Shown: positions 1 through 5,578 of the stretch, one piece after another
Layout of the letters: every line of letters starts with the position of its first letter
Numbering within the stretch: position 1 is the first letter of the stretch
Source: DATFWK01 sp035259345
GTDB taxonomy: Bacteria > Actinomycetota > Thermoleophilia > Miltoncostaeales > Miltoncostaeaceae
Assembly (NCBI GenBank): GCA_035259345.1
Contig: DATFWK010000012.1
Span: 1 to 9,121, forward strand
Direction of reading: 5' to 3'
DNA: 9,121 nucleotides
Made by a program: the position numbers and the translations under genes
Notes under the pieces: generated by a model
The model's database searches: none
Seen by the model: the letters and a program-made list of their open reading frames with translations, nothing else
What the model was told of the DNA's origin: nothing

Positions 1-1257
1 CGGCTCGCGAGCTACCTGGAGCAGTCCACGCGCTACATCCGCTTCGACGACCGCCCGGGCGGCCGCTACCGCTATCACCGCCCGGCACGGGTGATGGCCC
101 ACACCGCGCTCGGGCCCCGGTATGTCGCCGTCCTCGACCGCGCATTCGAGGCCTACGCCGCCCTCCTCGAGCCGATGATCGCCCACGTCGACGCGCTCGT
201 CCCCGAGGACGACGCGACGCCGCCGATCGCGCGGCGGAACGCCGTCCGCGCCCGCGCGCTCGACGCCCTGCGCGGGATGCTCCCAGCCGCCACGACCGCG
301 AACGTCGGCGTCTTCGCCTCCGGCCAGGCTTACGAGGCGCTGCTCGTGCGCCTCCAGGCACACCCGCTCCCCGAGGCGCGGGAGTGCGGCGAGCGGATGC
401 TCCGTGAGCTGCGGAAGGTCATCCCCGCCTTCCTCACGCGGGTCGACCGGCCGGATCGCGGCGTGGCCCACGCTCGATACCTCGCCGAGACAGCGGCGGC
501 CGCCGACCGGCTTGCGGAGGCAAGCCTCGGCCCGCCGCCACGCGCGGCGGACGGCCCGGCCGTCCGGCTCGTCGACTTCGACCCCGACGGCGAGGCGCGC
601 GTCGTCGCCCACGCGCTCTGGCCCGGCAGCGGCCGTCCGCTCCCGGAGGTCCGGGCGGCGGCGGCGGGCATGTCGCCCGAGCGCCGGCGCGAGGCGCTCG
701 AGGCCTACGCCGGGGACCGCGGCGACCGCCGCCAGCGCCCGGGCCGGGCGCTCGAGGCCACCGACTACGCCTTCGAGGTGGTCGCCGACTACGGGGCGTA
801 CCGCGACCTGCAGCGCCACCGGCTGCTCTCGCTCCAGGCCCAGCCGCTCACCCCCGACCTGGGCTACGAGGTGCCCGCCGACGTCACCGCCGCAGGATGT
901 GGCGGTGACTTCGCCCGCGTGCAGGAGGAGAGCGCCGCACTGTATGCGGAGCTCGCCGGCGAGCTGCCCACCGAGGCCGGCTACGCCGTCACGCTCGCGC
1001 ACCGCATCCGCTTCACCCTCGTGCTGAACGCGCGCGAGGCGATGCACCTGATCGAGCTCCGCAGCCAGCCGCAGGGCCACGAGTCCTACCGTAGGGTCGC
1101 GCTCGAGATGCACCGCCTGATCCGTGACGAGGCCGGCCACACGGCGATCGCGGACATGATGCGCTTCGTGGACCGCTCGCTGCCTGCAGCCGGGCGCCTC
1201 GCTGCCGAGCGACGGCAGGCCGAGCGGGAGGGCCGCCAGGCGACGCCGACCGCCTGA
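1..1257 (+). CDS. thyX: Two-domain FAD-dependent thymidylate synthase (ThyX) family protein, 5' end outside window
   Basis: The reading frame is open from base 1 to a TGA at 1255-1257, giving 418 visible residues, so the true start lies upstream. ThyX enzymes make dTMP from dUMP using methylene-tetrahydrofolate, FAD and NADPH. Two ThyX-like halves are seen. The first shows the family's E-x-S-x-R-Y signature at visible codons 7-12 (EQSTRY) and a degenerate C-terminal part around codons 95-135. The second, codons about 255-395, has the R-H-R of the ThyX motif at 272-274, followed by LTPDLGY in place of E-x-S-x-R-Y. It then has the conserved N-A-R (343-345) and L-R (353-354) that, in ThyX, contact dUMP and flavin. 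The visible part alone exceeds a normal single-domain ThyX (about 220-260 residues). From memory, long double-domain homologues are annotated as thymidylate synthase in Actinobacteria and Chloroflexi; whether they are active is uncertain. The ATG at 91 lies inside domain 1 and is not the start. Confidence 0.8.
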   Translation, partial: RLASYLEQSTRYIRFDDRPGGRYRYHRPARVMAHTALGPRYVAVLDRAFEAYAALLEPMIAHVDALVPEDDATPPIARRNAVRARALDALRGMLPAATTANVGVFASGQAYEALLVRLQAHPLPEARECGERMLRELRKVIPAFLTRVDRPDRGVAHARYLAETAAAADRLAEASLGPPPRAADGPAVRLVDFDPDGEARVVAHALWPGSGRPLPEVRAAAAGMSPERRREALEAYAGDRGDRRQRPGRALEATDYAFEVVADYGAYRDLQRHRLLSLQAQPLTPDLGYEVPADVTAAGCGGDFARVQEESAALYAELAGELPTEAGYAVTLAHRIRFTLVLNAREAMHLIELRSQPQGHESYRRVALEMHRLIRDEAGHTAIADMMRFVDRSLPAAGRLAAERRQAEREGRQATPTA

Positions 1258-1264
1258 CGGTCGG

Positions 1265-1270
1265 TACGAT
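1265..1270 (+). promoter_or_regulatory. Candidate -10 element (TACGAT) of a leaderless promoter
   Basis: TACGAT fits the actinobacterial TAnnnT -10 pattern and ends 6 bases before the ATG at 1277. Transcription would start at or next to the A of the start codon. No purine-rich ribosome site is present in the 19-base gap, which supports a leaderless message. I see no convincing -35 element; the region it would occupy is inside the thyX 3' end. Confidence 0.45.
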
Positions 1271-1276
1271 CCGGCC

Positions 1277-2092
1277 ATGAGCGACGAGCAGAGGAACCGC
1301 CTCGGCGGCATGGCCCTTGCCAACGGCCTCCTGGTGCACGGGCGGACCCACTGGGCCGCCGCGGTGCGCGACGCCGACGGGCGCACGATCGTGGCGTCGG
1401 GCCGCAAGCCGCAGCTGGCCCGCGGGCCGCTGGCCGAGATCCCGCTCCTCCGGGGCGTGCTGCGCCTGGCGGAGGCGATGGCGGTCGTCCCGGCGGCGCG
1501 GACCGCCGTGCCCGAGGCCCGGCTCGCCCTCGAGGGACGCGGCGTGCTGGCCGCCACCGCGGGATCGGCCGCGCTCACCGCGCTGGCCCGCCGGCGGATC
1601 CCGTCGGTGCTCGGCCAGGAGGCGGTCGCCGCCGGCGCCGGGCTCCTCCCCGCCCTCATCGCCCTGCGAGCCTCGGACGCCGCCGTCTGGCACGGCGTCG
1701 AGCACAAGAGCATCGCGGCCTACGAGCGCGGCGGCGCGGCCGAGGTCGCCCACAACGCCGACCACGCGAAGGAGCACGACCGGTGCGGGAGCAACCTCGT
1801 GCTGCCGCTGCTCCTGACCACGGTCATCGGCAACACGGTCCTGCGCAAGCTGATGCCGCGGCCGACCATCGCCGCGCGGCTGGCGCTCTCCGCCGCCTGC
1901 GTCGGCATCTCCGTCGAGGCATTCGCGTTCGCCGGCCGCCGGCCCGACCATCCGGTCTCGCGTGTGATCCACCGTGTCGGACATGCGCTCCAGTCCGGCT
2001 TCGCCACCAAGGAGCCGAACGAGGAGGACCTCGCGGTGGGCCGCGCGGCCATGGACGAGCTGCTGCGCGCCGAGGGTGCCGCGGGCGAGTAG
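1277..2092 (+). CDS. DUF1385 (YqhQ-like) membrane protein
   Basis: A 271-residue protein with the marks of the DUF1385 family, which is annotated as a predicted metal-dependent enzyme but has no firmly known reaction. The N-terminus carries the family's GG-x-A-x-x-x-G-x-x-x-x-G pattern (residues 10-22), and residues about 48-58 hold the usual PLLRGVLRL-type stretch. The diagnostic centre is W-H-G-V-E-H-K at 138-144, then H167 and R-C-G at 169-171, matching the family's HG-x-EHK and H-x-RCG motifs. These His, Glu and Cys residues are the likely metal ligands. Hydrophobic segments at about 115-137, 174-191 and 197-219 suggest an integral membrane protein. The start is set by the family N-terminus beginning a few residues in. 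The gene opens a probable operon with the SRPBCC and pncB genes. It is a little shorter than many DUF1385 proteins (about 300 residues). Confidence 0.85.
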   Translation: MSDEQRNRLGGMALANGLLVHGRTHWAAAVRDADGRTIVASGRKPQLARGPLAEIPLLRGVLRLAEAMAVVPAARTAVPEARLALEGRGVLAATAGSAALTALARRRIPSVLGQEAVAAGAGLLPALIALRASDAAVWHGVEHKSIAAYERGGAAEVAHNADHAKEHDRCGSNLVLPLLLTTVIGNTVLRKLMPRPTIAARLALSAACVGISVEAFAFAGRRPDHPVSRVIHRVGHALQSGFATKEPNEEDLAVGRAAMDELLRAEGAAGE

Positions 2093-2100
2093 GCGGCCCG

Positions 2101-2538
2101 GTGGGCCTCTCGGTCACCGTGGTGGCGCCGGCCCCGGGTGACGACGTCTGGGCCAGGCTGGTGGACATCCCGCGCTGGCCGGACTGGAACCCGGCGTGCG
2201 TCGAGGCCGAGATCGAGGGCCCGCTCGCGCCCGGCACCCGTGTCGGGCTCCACCTCCTCCATCCACGGGGGACGAAGTTCTGGACCCGTCCCGTGCTGAC
2301 CGACGTGGAGCCGCGGCGGACGCTGGCCTGGACGACCAGGGCGGTCGGCCTGCGGGCGGCGACCGCGATCCGGCTCGAGCCCGCCGACGACGGCACGCTG
2401 GTCACGCTCGAGTCGCAGGCCCGCGGGGCGCTCTCGTTCAACTACCGGCTGGCCCTGCCCGAGACCACGCTCGCCCAGATCTGGTCCGGCGCCCTGACCG
2501 GGCTCGCCCGCTCGTTCCGGGAGGAGGCCGGGGAATGA
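2101..2538 (+). CDS. SRPBCC (START/polyketide-cyclase-like) family protein
   Basis: A 145-residue protein starting at GTG 2101. The opening strand (VTVVAPAPGDDVWARL) followed by V-D-I-P-R-W-P-D-W-N-P at about 21-31 is the classic start of SRPBCC proteins, where helices after strand 1 frame a hydrophobic ligand pocket. Middle strands follow, and a long C-terminal amphipathic helix occupies about 120-145. Many members bind lipids or small hydrophobic molecules; no ligand can be named here. The frame is open back to 1783, but the family N-terminus fits 2101, and any earlier start would overlap the DUF1385 gene. It lies 8 bases after that gene. Its TGA overlaps the ATG of pncB in an ATGA arrangement, so the two are probably translationally coupled. 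The start lacks a strong ribosome site, so GTG 2119 is a less likely alternative. Confidence 0.78.
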   Translation: MGLSVTVVAPAPGDDVWARLVDIPRWPDWNPACVEAEIEGPLAPGTRVGLHLLHPRGTKFWTRPVLTDVEPRRTLAWTTRAVGLRAATAIRLEPADDGTLVTLESQARGALSFNYRLALPETTLAQIWSGALTGLARSFREEAGE

Positions 2539-3626
2539 GCGCGCCCGCCAGGACGCGGCTCCCGCCCGAGACGTTCGAGCTCCCGGTCGAGCGGATCCGG
2601 GCCGGCCGGTACACCGACGCGTACTTCAACCACGCCCGCGAGCTCTTGGAGTGGGACGGGTACCGCCCGCGCGTGCTCATGCAGTTCTTCCAGCGCGAGC
2701 GGACGGTGCTCGGCGGCATGGACGAGGCCATCGGGATCCTGCGGACCTGCGCCGGGCGGCTGGCCGACGGCGTCTGGCGGGACGGGTGGCCGGACATCGA
2801 GGTCCACGCGCTCCACGACGGCGACGACGTCGAGCCCTGGGAGACCGTGATGACCGTGGAGGGCGACTACGCCCTGTACGCCCATCTCGAGACCGTCATG
2901 CTCGGCGTGCTCGCCAGGCGCACGCTCGTGACCCGGAACGTGCGCGAGGTGGTTCGGGCCGCGCGCGGCAAGCCGGTGCTCTACTTCGCCGCCCGCTTCG
3001 ACCACTGGGCCGTCCAGCCCGGGGACGGGTGGGCCGCGCGCGTGGGCGGCGCGAGCGCCGTCTCGACCGACGCGCAGGCGGCCTGGTGGGACGGGCGCGG
3101 CATCGGCACCGTCCCGCATGCCCTCATCGCGGCGTACGGCGGTGACACGGTCCGCGCGGCGCAGCGCTTCGCGGACCGCTTCGCCGGCGAGCTCGACGTC
3201 ACGGTGCTCGTGGACTTCGAGAACGACTCGGTGGGGACGGCGGTGGCGGTGGCGGACGCGCTCGGCGACCGGCTCTGGGGCGTCCGCCTCGACACCTCGG
3301 ACTCGCTCGTCGACCGCTCGCTCTGGCAGGAGATGGGCTCGTTCCGCCCCACCGGCGTGGTGCCGGAGCTCGTCCGGAAGGTGCGGCGGGCGCTCGACGC
3401 CGCGGGGCACGAGCAGGTGCGGATCGTGGTGTCGGGCGGCTTCACGGCCGAGCGCATCGCCGCGTTCGAGGATGCAGGGACGCCGGTCGACGCCTACGGG
3501 GTCGGCAGCGTCCTCATCCGGGGGCGCAACGACTTCACGGCCGACGTCGTTCGGGCGGACGGGCGGCCCTCGGCGAAGGTCGGGCGCTGGGAGCGGCCGA
3601 ACCCTCGCCTCTCGCCCGTTGCCTGA
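2535..3626 (+). CDS. pncB: Nicotinate phosphoribosyltransferase, short (archaeal-like) form
   Basis: A 363-residue cytoplasmic enzyme that converts nicotinate and PRPP to nicotinate mononucleotide, the first step of the Preiss-Handler NAD salvage route. Visible family signatures are: Y-T-D-A-Y-F at 26-31 in the N-terminal domain; G-T-V-P-H-A at 191-196, whose H195 matches the His that is phosphorylated by ATP in this family; D-F-E-N-D at 227-231; R-L-D-T-S at 251-255; V-S-G-G-F at 299-303; and Y-G-V-G-S at 321-325. The later motifs line the phosphate and PRPP site of the barrel. The length is below that of E. coli PncB (about 400) and closer to the Thermoplasma-type enzymes. The start ATG overlaps the upstream stop, and a strong GAGGAGG site lies 7 bases before it. 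A nicotinamide-specific enzyme is less likely given the motif set. Confidence 0.9.
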   Translation: MSAPARTRLPPETFELPVERIRAGRYTDAYFNHARELLEWDGYRPRVLMQFFQRERTVLGGMDEAIGILRTCAGRLADGVWRDGWPDIEVHALHDGDDVEPWETVMTVEGDYALYAHLETVMLGVLARRTLVTRNVREVVRAARGKPVLYFAARFDHWAVQPGDGWAARVGGASAVSTDAQAAWWDGRGIGTVPHALIAAYGGDTVRAAQRFADRFAGELDVTVLVDFENDSVGTAVAVADALGDRLWGVRLDTSDSLVDRSLWQEMGSFRPTGVVPELVRKVRRALDAAGHEQVRIVVSGGFTAERIAAFEDAGTPVDAYGVGSVLIRGRNDFTADVVRADGRPSAKVGRWERPNPRLSPVA

Positions 3627-3633
3627 GGCATGG

Positions 3634-3654
3634 ATCCCGGGCCCCTGCCGGGGT
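3634..3654 (+). terminator. Candidate terminator hairpin after pncB
   Basis: A 7-pair stem (3634-3640 with 3648-3654, including one G-T wobble) encloses a 7-base loop. It starts 8 bases after the pncB stop. It is GC-rich and stable but is followed only by ACCCTTG and not a T-run, so it is a weak or non-canonical intrinsic terminator at best. Confidence 0.35.
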
Positions 3655-3658
3655 ACCC

Positions 3659-3686
3659 TTGTGAGCGGTGCAGGACCGCGTAAGGG
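3659..3686 (+). promoter_or_regulatory. Weak candidate promoter for the sigma-factor gene
   Basis: TTGTGA at 3659-3664 resembles a -35 box. TAAGGG at 3681-3686, 16 bases on, is a poor -10. This is the best vegetative-type match I see in the 104-base gap between pncB and the sigma gene. No clear GGAAC-type ECF autoregulatory site is visible in the gap. Confidence 0.2.
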
Positions 3687-3730
3687 ACCCCGCACCCGCG
3701 CGTGGTTCGTTTGAGGACCACGATCCAAGG

Positions 3731-5083
3731 ATGTCGAGCGCGATCACACGAGAGGGCGCCGCCGCGGCGGCGCATCCCTGGGCCCACCAGGCGGATCTGA
3801 CTGCCTACGCCCGGCGGATCCTCGGCGACCAGGCCGACTTGGCCGAGGACGTCGTCCAGGAGGCGTACCTGCGCCTGCTCGCCCTCGCCGCGGCCGACCA
3901 GCCCCCGGCCAGCGCCCGGCCGTGGCTGTTCCGGGTGGTGCGCAACCTCGCGATCGACGAGCGGCGGGGCGCCGCGCGGCGCGCGCTGCCGGTCGCCGAG
4001 CCGGCCGACTGGGGCGCCCACGGCGACGATCCCGCCGAGCTCGCCGAGCGGCGCCAGGACGCCGAGGCGGTGCTCGCGGGCCTTGCTGCGCTGCCGCCCA
4101 AGGAGCGCCGCGCCCTCGAGCTCGAGCAGGCGGGCGTCGGCGCGAGCGAGATCGCCGCGGAGCTCGGGACCTCGACCAACGCGGTCCACCAGGCGCTCTT
4201 CCGCGCCCGGCGGAGGCTGCGGAGCGCGCGCGCGGTGGCGTGGAGCCTCGCACCGATCCCCCTCGTGAGCCTCGCCTACAAGCTCGGCGACACCGGGCTG
4301 GCGAACACGCTCGCCGGCATGCCGCCGGGTAGCGGCCGGGCGGTGCCCGTCGCCGGGGTCGCCGGGGCGATCGTCGCGACCCTGGTCGGCGGCGGCGTCG
4401 TCGTCATCCACCAGATCGACCGGCAGCCCGTGTCCAGCCCGAACGCCCGCGTCGTTGCGGTGGAGGGCGCAAGCGGCCCGATCGCCCAGCGTGCCCCCGC
4501 CGCCGGCACGAGCTTCGTCGTCGGCGGACGGAGCCTCCGCCTTCCGGCCTCCGCATCGGGGGGCTCGAGCGGCGCCCGCGAGAGCGTGGGGTCGTCCTCG
4601 AAGGGCCCGGGGCCCGCCGCGGCGGTCGTCGGGCGCACCGTCCGCCAGCCGAGCGACAGCGGGCCGGGGCCGAGCGCCAGGTCGGGACGCGACTCCGGGC
4701 TCTCGGGGTCCTCAGGACCCTCGGCTTCCTCGGGCTCGTCGAGCTCCTCGGGCTCCGGGCCGGCGGTCGCGGCGGTCGCGGCGGCTGCCGCGGCGGGGGC
4801 CGACCACCACCGCGGCCGCGACGACGGCGGCGCGACCGCGACGTCCGGGCGCAAGGCCGGCGCCCGGCAGGGCGGCCAGTCGGGCTCCGAGCCGGCCAAG
4901 GCACACCGATCCGGCTCCGGGAAGCACCGCAAGGCGGTCGCTCCGGCGGCGGTCGATCCCACGCCGCCGGTCGCCGAGCACCCGCCCGAGGCGCCGGAGG
5001 TCGACGTCCCCGAGGTCGACGATCCCAACGCCCCTTCGGGCGGGCGGCTCACGGGCAGCCGCGGGGGGCCGCAAACCCCCTGA
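3731..5083 (+). CDS. ECF sigma factor with C-terminal membrane helix and Ser/Gly/Pro-rich tail
   Basis: A 450-residue protein. Residues about 20-80 form sigma region 2, with D-x-x-Q-E-A-Y-L-R-L near 40-49 and a P-W-L-F-R-x-x-R-N-L-A-x-D-x-R-R block near 64-79 (the -10 recognition part). Residues about 115-170 form sigma region 4, with L-P-x-x-x-R-x-A-L-E-L and a helix-turn-helix ending in A-L-F-R-A-R-R-R-L. A normal ECF factor stops there. This one continues through a moderately hydrophobic stretch (about 170-190) and a clear membrane helix (about 205-226). It then has a 220-residue tail rich in Ser, Gly, Pro and Ala, with an acidic, Pro-rich end (PEVDVPEVDDP). The sigma part would be cytoplasmic and the tail outside. 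ATG 3731 is preferred: GAGGA lies 12 bases upstream, and the sigma domain begins about 20 residues later. A GTG at 3668 would add 21 residues with no family support. No separate anti-sigma gene is adjacent. Target promoters are unknown. Confidence 0.82.
   Translation: MSSAITREGAAAAAHPWAHQADLTAYARRILGDQADLAEDVVQEAYLRLLALAAADQPPASARPWLFRVVRNLAIDERRGAARRALPVAEPADWGAHGDDPAELAERRQDAEAVLAGLAALPPKERRALELEQAGVGASEIAAELGTSTNAVHQALFRARRRLRSARAVAWSLAPIPLVSLAYKLGDTGLANTLAGMPPGSGRAVPVAGVAGAIVATLVGGGVVVIHQIDRQPVSSPNARVVAVEGASGPIAQRAPAAGTSFVVGGRSLRLPASASGGSSGARESVGSSSKGPGPAAAVVGRTVRQPSDSGPGPSARSGRDSGLSGSSGPSASSGSSSSSGSGPAVAAVAAAAAAGADHHRGRDDGGATATSGRKAGARQGGQSGSEPAKAHRSGSGKHRKAVAPAAVDPTPPVAEHPPEAPEVDVPEVDDPNAPSGGRLTGSRGGPQTP
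4690..4800 (+). repeat. Low-complexity coding repeats in the sigma-factor tail
   Basis: Short direct repeats lie inside the coding region. TCCTCGGGCTC occurs at 4727-4737 and 4745-4755 (18-base period, six codons). GGCGGTCGC occurs twice in tandem at 4762-4770 and 4771-4779, with a degenerate third copy after it. They encode a Ser/Gly run and then an Ala/Val run. Slippage expansion within an unstructured linker is a likely origin. Confidence 0.6.
5064..5080 (+). terminator. Hairpin at the 3' end of the sigma-factor gene
   Basis: A five-pair G/C stem (5064-5068 with 5076-5080) and a 7-base loop CCGCAAA end directly before the TGA at 5081. There is no T-run after it. It could help end transcription, but it may only reflect G- and C-runs in the last codons. 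Confidence 0.2.
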
Positions 5084-5122
5084 CGCCCTCGCCGGGGCCG
5101 GTCTCGGACACATGCGAGCAGC

Positions 5123-5128
5123 TAGAGT
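5123..5128 (+). promoter_or_regulatory. Candidate -10 element (TAGAGT) of a leaderless promoter
   Basis: TAGAGT matches the TAnnnT pattern and ends 6 bases before the GTG at 5135, which would place the transcript start at or beside the start codon. The 51-base gap has no purine-rich ribosome site before the GTG. The spacing is identical to that of the TACGAT element before the DUF1385 gene. No good -35 is visible near 5100. Confidence 0.45.
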
Positions 5129-5134
5129 GGCCGC

Positions 5135-5566
5135 GTGCTGCTCGAGCGCATCCATCACGTCGCCTACGCGGTGGAGGACATCGATGCGGCCCTGCCGGAG
5201 CTCATCGAGCGCTACGGCATGCGGGTCGGGATCCGGGAGCGCATGGAGGAGCAGGGCGTCGAGGCGGTGGCGCTCGACGTCGGCCCGGACCGGCTGGAGC
5301 TGATCCAGCCGATCGACCCGGAGGGGTCAGTCGCGCGCTTCCTCGAGCGGCGCGGGCCTGGCCTCCATCACGTCGGCTACGCCGTCGGCGACCTCGACGC
5401 CGCGCTCGAGGAGCTGCGCTCCGCGGGTGCCGAGCTCATCGACGAGCGCCCCCGGCGGGGGCTGGGCGGACACATGATCGCCTTCGTCCACCCGCACTCG
5501 GCGGGCGGCGTCCTCACCGAGCTCGTCCAGTCCGAGCGGTCAGGACGCCACGGCGACCGAACCTGA
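5135..5566 (+). CDS. mce: Methylmalonyl-CoA epimerase (VOC fold)
   Basis: A 143-residue cytoplasmic enzyme that interconverts (S)- and (R)-methylmalonyl-CoA, feeding the mutase that makes succinyl-CoA from propionyl-CoA, or running in reverse. Two beta-alpha-beta-beta-beta VOC modules are visible, beginning at I-H-H-V (6-9) and L-H-H-V (77-80). The probable metal ligands match the family pattern: H8, Q40 in E-E-Q-G-V, H79 and E129 in L-T-E-L-V. The run from about 65 to 79 (S-V-A-R-F-L-E-R-R-G-P-G-L-H-H) and H-P-x-S-x-G-G-V-L-T-E near 119-129 are strong epimerase signatures. GTG 5135 is used because the first VOC strand starts at once after it. The gene heads the cluster running to ychF. Neither propionyl-CoA carboxylase nor methylmalonyl-CoA mutase is in the window, so they must lie elsewhere. 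Another VOC-family role is unlikely. Confidence 0.88.
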   Translation: MLLERIHHVAYAVEDIDAALPELIERYGMRVGIRERMEEQGVEAVALDVGPDRLELIQPIDPEGSVARFLERRGPGLHHVGYAVGDLDAALEELRSAGAELIDERPRRGLGGHMIAFVHPHSAGGVLTELVQSERSGRHGDRT

Positions 5567-5578
5567 GGCCGGAACGCC

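Noticed and set aside
1013..1984. 323-codon minus-strand frame over the thyX end and DUF1385 gene
   Set aside because: It is Gly/Arg/Ala-rich with no domain signature and is antisense to two recognised genes.
1783..2100. Longer start for the SRPBCC gene
   Set aside because: The added 106 residues are Arg/Ala-rich, overlap the DUF1385 coding region in another frame and precede the natural first strand of the SRPBCC fold.
2196..2534. Longer N-terminus for nicotinate phosphoribosyltransferase
   Set aside because: The extra residues are a shadow of the SRPBCC gene. ATG 2535 has a strong ribosome site and the family N-terminus.
2442..3728. 428-codon open frame on the minus strand across pncB
   Set aside because: Its product is a His/Arg/Pro/Val-rich string without any fold pattern and lies antisense to a clearly recognised enzyme. 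Long antisense frames are expected at this GC content.
3668..3730. Earlier GTG start for the sigma factor
   Set aside because: The 21 added residues have no family support, and the stretch overlaps the likely promoter and leader.
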